Origin: Stenotrophomonas sp. 364
Lineage (GTDB): Bacteria; Pseudomonadota; Gammaproteobacteria; Xanthomonadales; Xanthomonadaceae
NCBI RefSeq assembly: GCF_009832905.1
Contig: NZ_CP047135.1
Span: 4,281,001 to 4,345,000, forward strand
Length of the DNA stretch: 64,000 bases
Direction: 5' to 3'
In this document: positions 58,767 through 64,000 of the stretch, one piece after another
Layout of the letters: each line of letters begins with the position of its first letter
How positions within the stretch are numbered: position 1 is the stretch's first letter
The notes under the pieces: generated by a model
The model's database searches: none
Told to the model about the DNA's origin: nothing
The model's input: the letters and a program-made list of their open reading frames with translations, nothing else
Made by a program: the position numbers and the translations under genes

Positions 58767-59611
58767 CCCTCCAGCCCTTCGCGCTGGAGGTGCAGGGCGT
58801 GCACGCCGCTGGGCTGCGTGCGCCACAGCGCGAGGGCACGCGGGTGCTGGCCCTGCACGGCTGGCTCGACAACGCTGCCAGCTTCGTACCGCTGGCAGCG
58901 CAGCTAACGGCGCTGGACCTGGTCGCCCTGGACCTGCCCGGCCACGGCCACAGCGCCCACCTGCCGCCGGGCACCCAATACAACACGCCCGGCGCGATCT
59001 GCCACGTGCTGGATGTCGCCGATGCGCTGGGCTGGGACCGCTTCACCCTGCTCGGCCATTCGATGGGTGCCGGCATCGCCAGCCTCACCGCCGCCGCCGC
59101 CCCCGAGCGGGTCGAGCGTCTGGTGGCGATCGAAGCGCTCGGCGGCCTGCGCGGTCCCGAGGATGAAACCGCGCAGCGGCTGCGCGACCACGTGCGCGCC
59201 GCCCGCGCGCTGCCGGGGAGGAACCTGCGGGTGTTTGTCGACCTGGCCGCGCCGATCCGCGCACGGATGATGGCCAACCAGCTCAGCGAGCCCTGCGCCC
59301 GGTTGCTGGTCGAGCGCGGGGTCAAACCGGTCGAGGGCGGCTACAGCTGGTGCAGCGACCCGCGCCTGATGCTGCCCACAGCGGTGCGCCTGAGCGAAGC
59401 GCAGATCGACAACCTGCTGGCGGCGATCGAGTGCCCTACCCAGGTGATCTACGCCACGCCCGCGCAGTCGTACTATCCCGAGCCCCTGCGCAGCCAGCGC
59501 ATCGGCCTGCTGCGCGATGGCCGGCTGTCCGTGTTCCCCGGCACCCACCACCTGCACATGGAACACCCGCAGGTGGTGGCCGAGGTCATCAACGCCTTCC
59601 TTGCCGGCTGA
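58763..59611 (+). CDS. Alpha/beta hydrolase, serine-hydrolase-like
   Basis: A 282-residue alpha/beta hydrolase. [13 protein letters not shown] carries the oxyanion [13 protein letters not shown] the strand 4 loop, [13 protein letters not shown] the nucleophile Ser100, and [11 protein letters not shown] the catalytic His. It fits the serine-hydrolase-like (SERHL/MEST) group, which is often encoded next to hemH in this bacterial order. No signal peptide, so cytosolic. ATG 58763 overlaps hemH as ATGA. The substrate is unknown. Confidence 0.9.
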   Translation: MTLQPFALEVQGVHAAGLRAPQREGTRVLALHGWLDNAASFVPLAAQLTALDLVALDLPGHGHSAHLPPGTQYNTPGAICHVLDVADALGWDRFTLLGHSMGAGIASLTAAAAPERVERLVAIEALGGLRGPEDETAQRLRDHVRAARALPGRNLRVFVDLAAPIRARMMANQLSEPCARLLVERGVKPVEGGYSWCSDPRLMLPTAVRLSEAQIDNLLAAIECPTQVIYATPAQSYYPEPLRSQRIGLLRDGRLSVFPGTHHLHMEHPQVVAEVINAFLAG

Positions 59612-60023
59612 CGGCCCCATCGGTTGCGTGTCCCGCGTCGTACCGCGTCCAGCCCCTGCCGACTGCCCTGCGGCATCCTGACGCACTCAACTTCCCGGTC
59701 GCCCGGCCGATACCCGTAAGGCAGACCGGCACGTTCGGCCTGTGTCGCCGCTTGCTCCGCCGTAGCGAAGCCGCGCATCACTCCAAGGCTTCAGGGAAGG
59801 TCGTCGCAATGCCGTGTTGGCCGTGCCATCGCCCACAGGACCGGGCCATGCCGGCGGTGTTCCGCACCGTCGACGCGTCGGTATCGACCGCGCGCGGCAT
59901 GCGGGCCTCTTCCCTCCTCGTCTTCCCCGCAGCGCCCACCGCATCGACGGTGACCGGCGCGCCATTGGCCTGTCCGCGTCCGCGCGCGACCGGCCGTCCC
60001 TGCTTCTGAATCCCGGAGTCGCC
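59612..60023. other. Gene-free leader region before the chemoreceptor gene
   Basis: This 412-base region has several open but unconvincing frames. A minus-strand frame at 59473-59781 would overlap the hydrolase. No terminator hairpin with a T-run, SMAG or known riboswitch could be identified. It probably holds the chemoreceptor promoter. Confidence 0.5.
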
Positions 60024-61790
60024 ATGTCTGCCCTTCCGCTTGTTGCGCCGCGCCCACCCGACCGTGCCCGCGCGCCCCGTCCGCCTACCCTGTTGCCGCG
60101 CCTGGACGGCACCGTCGCGGTCGCCGCCGCCCTCCTGCTGGCCGCTGGTTGCAGCACGGCGCTGTGGCAGCGGCAATGGGGGGTAGCGCTGACCGTCCTT
60201 GTGGCCACGGTGCTGCTGGCCGTGCTGGCCCTGCGTACCCGCCGGCAGGCCCAGCGCTGGCAGCGCGACCTGCAGCAGGCCGACGCCGCCGCGCGCGCCC
60301 TCGCCGACCAGCAGCAGCATGCCGCCACCGTGCATGCCGAGGACGCGCAGATCCACCGTGCGCTGGATGTCTCGCGCACCGCGATGATGATCGCCGACAA
60401 CGACCACGTGATCCGCTACGTGAACCGTTCGGTGGTGACGCTGTTGCGCAACCAGCAGGCCAGCCTGCGTGAGGCGTTCCCCGACTTCGACGTCGACACG
60501 CTGGTGGGCAGCAGCATCCATCGCTTCCACGTCAACCCCGATCGCATCCGCGCCATCCTCAACACGTTGCAGCAGGTGCACCACGGCCGCGTGCGGATCG
60601 GCCCGGTGCATTTCGCCCAGGTGGTGACGCCGGTGTTCGATGACCATGGCCAACGCCTCGGCTTTGCCGTGGAATGGCATGACCGCACGGCGGAACTGCA
60701 GCTGGAAACCGCCGTGGCCGACATCGTCGCCGCAGCCGCCAAGGGCGACCTGGACCGCCGCCTGCCGTCGACCGAGGGCACGGCCAGCTTCCTCGACGGC
60801 CTCACCGGCGGCATCAACCAACTGCTGCAGAGCGTGGGCGGCACCGTGGGCGAGGTGCGCCGCGTGCTGGCGGCGTTGGCCCGCGGTGATCTGGACCAGC
60901 GCATGCACGGCCAGTTCGAGGGCGCGTTCGCCGCCATGCAGCGTGATGCCAATGCCACCGCCGAACAGCTCACTGCCATGGTGCAGCGCATCCAGCAGTG
61001 CACCGGCGCGATCGCGCAGGCCGCCGGCGAGATTGCCAGCGGCAACAGCGACCTGTCCGAGCGCACCGAGCGCCAGGCCGCGCACCTGGAAGAAACCGCC
61101 GCCTCGATGGAGGAGCTGACCTCTACCGTGCGCCAGAACGCCGAGCATGCGCGCCAGGCCAGCACGCTGGCTCAGGGCGCCCAGGACGTGGCCGGCCGCG
61201 GCAGCGCGGTGGTTGGCCAGGTTGTCACCACCATGGAGGCGATCCAGACCGCATCGCGGCGGATCGGCGACATCACCCGCGTCATCGACGGGATCGCGTT
61301 CCAGACCAATATCCTGGCGTTGAACGCGGCCGTGGAAGCAGCACGTGCCGGCGAGCAGGGCCGTGGGTTCGCAGTGGTAGCCAGCGAAGTGCGCACCTTG
61401 GCGCAACGCTCGGCCGAGGCGGCCAAGGAGATCAAGGGCCTGATCGATGCCTCCGTGGAGCAGGTCGCCGACGGCGCGCACCTGGCGCAGGATGCGGGCA
61501 GGACCATGGCCGAGATCGTCGGCAGCGTCGCGGCGGTCAGCGGCATCATGGCCGAGATCTCATCGGCATCGCAGGAGCAGGCCAGCGGTATCGACCAGGT
61601 CAACCAGACGGTGGTTCAGATGGACGATGCTACCCAGCAGAATGCTGCCTTGGTTGAGGAGGCCAGCGCTGCAGCACGCCTGCTGGAAGAACAGGCGGCA
61701 GAGCTGAGCGAAGCAGTCGCGGTGTTCCGGCATGGACAGACCACGCAGACGGCAGCGCCGGTACGGCGTGCAATCGCCGCCGTAGCCTGA
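60024..61790 (+). CDS. Methyl-accepting chemotaxis protein with PAS domain
   Basis: A 588-residue chemoreceptor. Two membrane helices lie close together ([18 protein letters not shown] and [17 protein letters not shown], residues 30-80), leaving no periplasmic sensor domain. A cytosolic PAS-like region (about 115-225, [20 protein letters not shown]) senses instead, as in Aer. Two HAMP-like segments are followed by the signalling coiled coil with the tip [20 protein letters not shown]. It reports to CheA/CheW. GGAG lies six bases ahead of the ATG. No che genes are adjacent. Confidence 0.93.
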   Translation: MSALPLVAPRPPDRARAPRPPTLLPRLDGTVAVAAALLLAAGCSTALWQRQWGVALTVLVATVLLAVLALRTRRQAQRWQRDLQQADAAARALADQQQHAATVHAEDAQIHRALDVSRTAMMIADNDHVIRYVNRSVVTLLRNQQASLREAFPDFDVDTLVGSSIHRFHVNPDRIRAILNTLQQVHHGRVRIGPVHFAQVVTPVFDDHGQRLGFAVEWHDRTAELQLETAVADIVAAAAKGDLDRRLPSTEGTASFLDGLTGGINQLLQSVGGTVGEVRRVLAALARGDLDQRMHGQFEGAFAAMQRDANATAEQLTAMVQRIQQCTGAIAQAAGEIASGNSDLSERTERQAAHLEETAASMEELTSTVRQNAEHARQASTLAQGAQDVAGRGSAVVGQVVTTMEAIQTASRRIGDITRVIDGIAFQTNILALNAAVEAARAGEQGRGFAVVASEVRTLAQRSAEAAKEIKGLIDASVEQVADGAHLAQDAGRTMAEIVGSVAAVSGIMAEISSASQEQASGIDQVNQTVVQMDDATQQNAALVEEASAAARLLEEQAAELSEAVAVFRHGQTTQTAAPVRRAIAAVA

Positions 61791-61841
61791 GGAGAGCCTC
61801 CCGGTTGGCCCGCGCATGGCACGGGCAGCAGGGTAGACAAC

Positions 61842-61872
61842 AAAACGGCGCCCGTGAGGGCGCCGTTTTTGT
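61842..61872 (+). terminator. Terminator of the chemoreceptor gene
   Basis: AAAACGGCGCCC-GTGA-GGGCGCCGTTTTT, with a GNRA-like loop and a T-run, starts about 50 bases past the stop codon. Confidence 0.9.
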
Positions 61873-61890
61873 TTGTGTGTGACCCTGGGG

Positions 61891-61999
61891 GTAGAGCCGA
61901 CCGTTGGTCGGCTGCCCTGTGACACCTTCGGTGGTAGAGCCGACCGTTGGTCGGCTGCCCTGCGACACCTTCGGGGGCAGAGCCGGCCGTTGGTAGCCT
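61891..61999 (+). repeat. Tandem SMAG array, 43-base period
   Basis: Copies at 61891-61913, 61934-61956 and a decayed one at 61977-61999 (GCAG head, TAGCC end). The 20-base spacers (near CCTGTGACACCTTCGG) are also repeated, so the unit is 43 bases. Confidence 0.88.
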
Positions 62000-62055
62000 C
62001 CACGGGTACTCAGAGCTCCCCCCATGCCTTCCGCTGAGAGGCGCACGCGTTCGTT

Positions 62056-62222
62056 AGGGCCCAGCGCTGTTCGGCAGGGATATTCCACGTACACCACAAC
62101 GCCATTACCACGTGCAGCCGACCACCGGTCGGCTCTACCGGTAGGGTCGCGCGTTGCTCGGCAGGGATATTCCACGTGCACGCAACGCCATTACAGCGTG
62201 TAGCCGACCAACGGTCGGCTAC
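62056..62222. repeat. Direct repeat of about 78 bases with SMAG cores
   Basis: Units at 62056-62134 and 62143-62222 share GGCAGGGATATTCCACGT, then ACGCCATTAC, then a palindrome (AGCCGACCACCGGTCGGCT or AGCCGACCAACGGTCGGCT). The first palindrome is a reverse SMAG (62116-62138). The second (62200-62222) carries GTAG at both ends. The units lie 87 bases apart, next to the rRNA operon end. Confidence 0.8.
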
Positions 62223-62243
62223 ACGGGGGCGCGAAACGCACAA

Positions 62244-62278
62244 AGAAAAAACCCCGCTGCGTGAGCAGCGGGGTTTTG
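62244..62278 (-). terminator. rRNA operon terminator
   Basis: AAAAAACCCCGCTGC-GTGA-GCAGCGGGGTTTT, a strong GNRA-capped hairpin just downstream of the 5S gene; on the minus strand it ends in a run of T. Confidence 0.92.
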
Positions 62279-62288
62279 GGGTATAAAC

Positions 62289-62403
62289 CCTGGCGATGAC
62301 CTACTCTCGCATGGCTTGAGCCACACTACCATCGGCGCAGCTGCGTTTCACTTCCGAGTTCGGGATGGGATCGGGTGGTTCCACAGCGCTAATTTCACCA
62401 GGG
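62289..62403 (-). rRNA. rrf: 5S ribosomal RNA
   Basis: About 115 bases. On the minus strand it begins CCTGGTGAAATTAGCGC, contains CCCGATCCCATCCCGAACTC (the universal 5S core) and GATGGTAGTG, and ends GTAGGTCATCGCCAGG, which pairs with the start. The ends are estimated from the terminal helix. It is followed by the terminator at 62244. Confidence 0.97.
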
Positions 62404-62570
62404 AGGCTTTTGGAGTGTCGCCGCAGAGCGTGTCTTTGCAGGGAGCGGGCACGGATGTGCCGGCTTTACAAAGAGACGCGTCTGGGCGCCTGCCTCTCGT
62501 TTGGTCTTGTGACGTAGCGTGCACTTGGATCTATCGACATGTCATGTCGGCCAAGGCAACTTGAGGTTAT
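62404..62570 (-). other. 23S-5S spacer
   Basis: About 167 bases between the mature 23S and 5S ends. It has no tRNA. The stretch near 62533-62550 contains the inverted pair CGACATGTCATGTCG, which could help RNase processing. Confidence 0.7.

Positions 62571-64000
<1,430 letters not shown>

Noticed and set aside
59473..59781. Minus-strand 102-codon frame after the hydrolase gene
   Set aside because: The translation looks partly protein-like, but it overlaps the hydrolase by 139 bases, its codon third positions are not biased as in neighbours, and the ribosome site is badly spaced.
59700..59800. Possible cyclic-di-GMP riboswitch before the chemoreceptor gene
   Set aside because: A weak likeness to the GEMM motif in TAGCGAAGCCGCGC does not hold when the other conserved blocks are looked for.

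Overview
The window is high-GC chromosomal DNA from a gammaproteobacterium of the Xanthomonadaceae, most likely a Stenotrophomonas. The clearest sign is the many short palindromes that begin with GTAG (SMAG or REP elements, described from S. maltophilia), found in almost every intergenic gap. The gene content fits as well: an S46 dipeptidyl-peptidase, a DUF885 peptidase, the pair GT2 plus lipid-A-synthase N-terminal domain, rsmG-parA-parB, and a yybP-ykoY manganese riboswitch upstream of mntP. Species cannot be told from the sequence alone.

Layout, left to right. 1-6.6 kb: a truncated lipoprotein, an FAD/NAD(P)-binding protein, cardiolipin synthase, rpmB-rpmG, a GT1 glycosyltransferase and a lower-GC NYN-domain putative ribonuclease. 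6.6-12.5 kb: a translationally coupled heavy-metal efflux operon czcC-czcB-czcA preceded by a small His/Cys-rich protein. 12.6-17.8 kb: DUF885 peptidase, a small glycolipid cluster (GT2, LAB_N, UDP-sugar epimerase), a SUFU-domain protein and an HhH protein. 17.8-24.2 kb: parB, parA, rsmG, a tandem SMAG array, a Sfp-type phosphopantetheinyl transferase, a YeaQ/YmgE protein, exonuclease III, an orphan, and coniferyl aldehyde dehydrogenase.

24.4-36.8 kb looks like a carboxylate (acetate) utilisation locus. It holds an MHS-type symporter, a DcaP-like porin, acetyl-CoA synthetase (acs), a LuxR-type response regulator resembling CrbR, and a 1149-residue hybrid sensor kinase with an SLC5-like membrane part resembling CrbS. 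Regulator and sensor are separated by a 419-residue orphan protein and by the riboswitch-mntP unit. This is the most interesting stretch of the window.

36.9-48.2 kb: S46 peptidase, the specialised Hsp70 HscC with a J-like membrane partner, and tamA-tamB for outer-membrane assembly. 48.2-55 kb: glyQ-glyS, an orphan GspE/PilB-type ATPase overlapping a class-I glutamine amidotransferase, and a BPSS1780-type membrane protein. 55-62 kb: tatABC, a SYLF-domain protein, ferrochelatase with a coupled alpha/beta hydrolase, and a PAS-containing chemoreceptor. The right end (62.2-64 kb) is the 3' part of an rRNA operon on the minus strand: terminator, 5S, spacer and about half of the 23S gene. No CRISPR array, prophage, insertion sequence or tRNA was seen.
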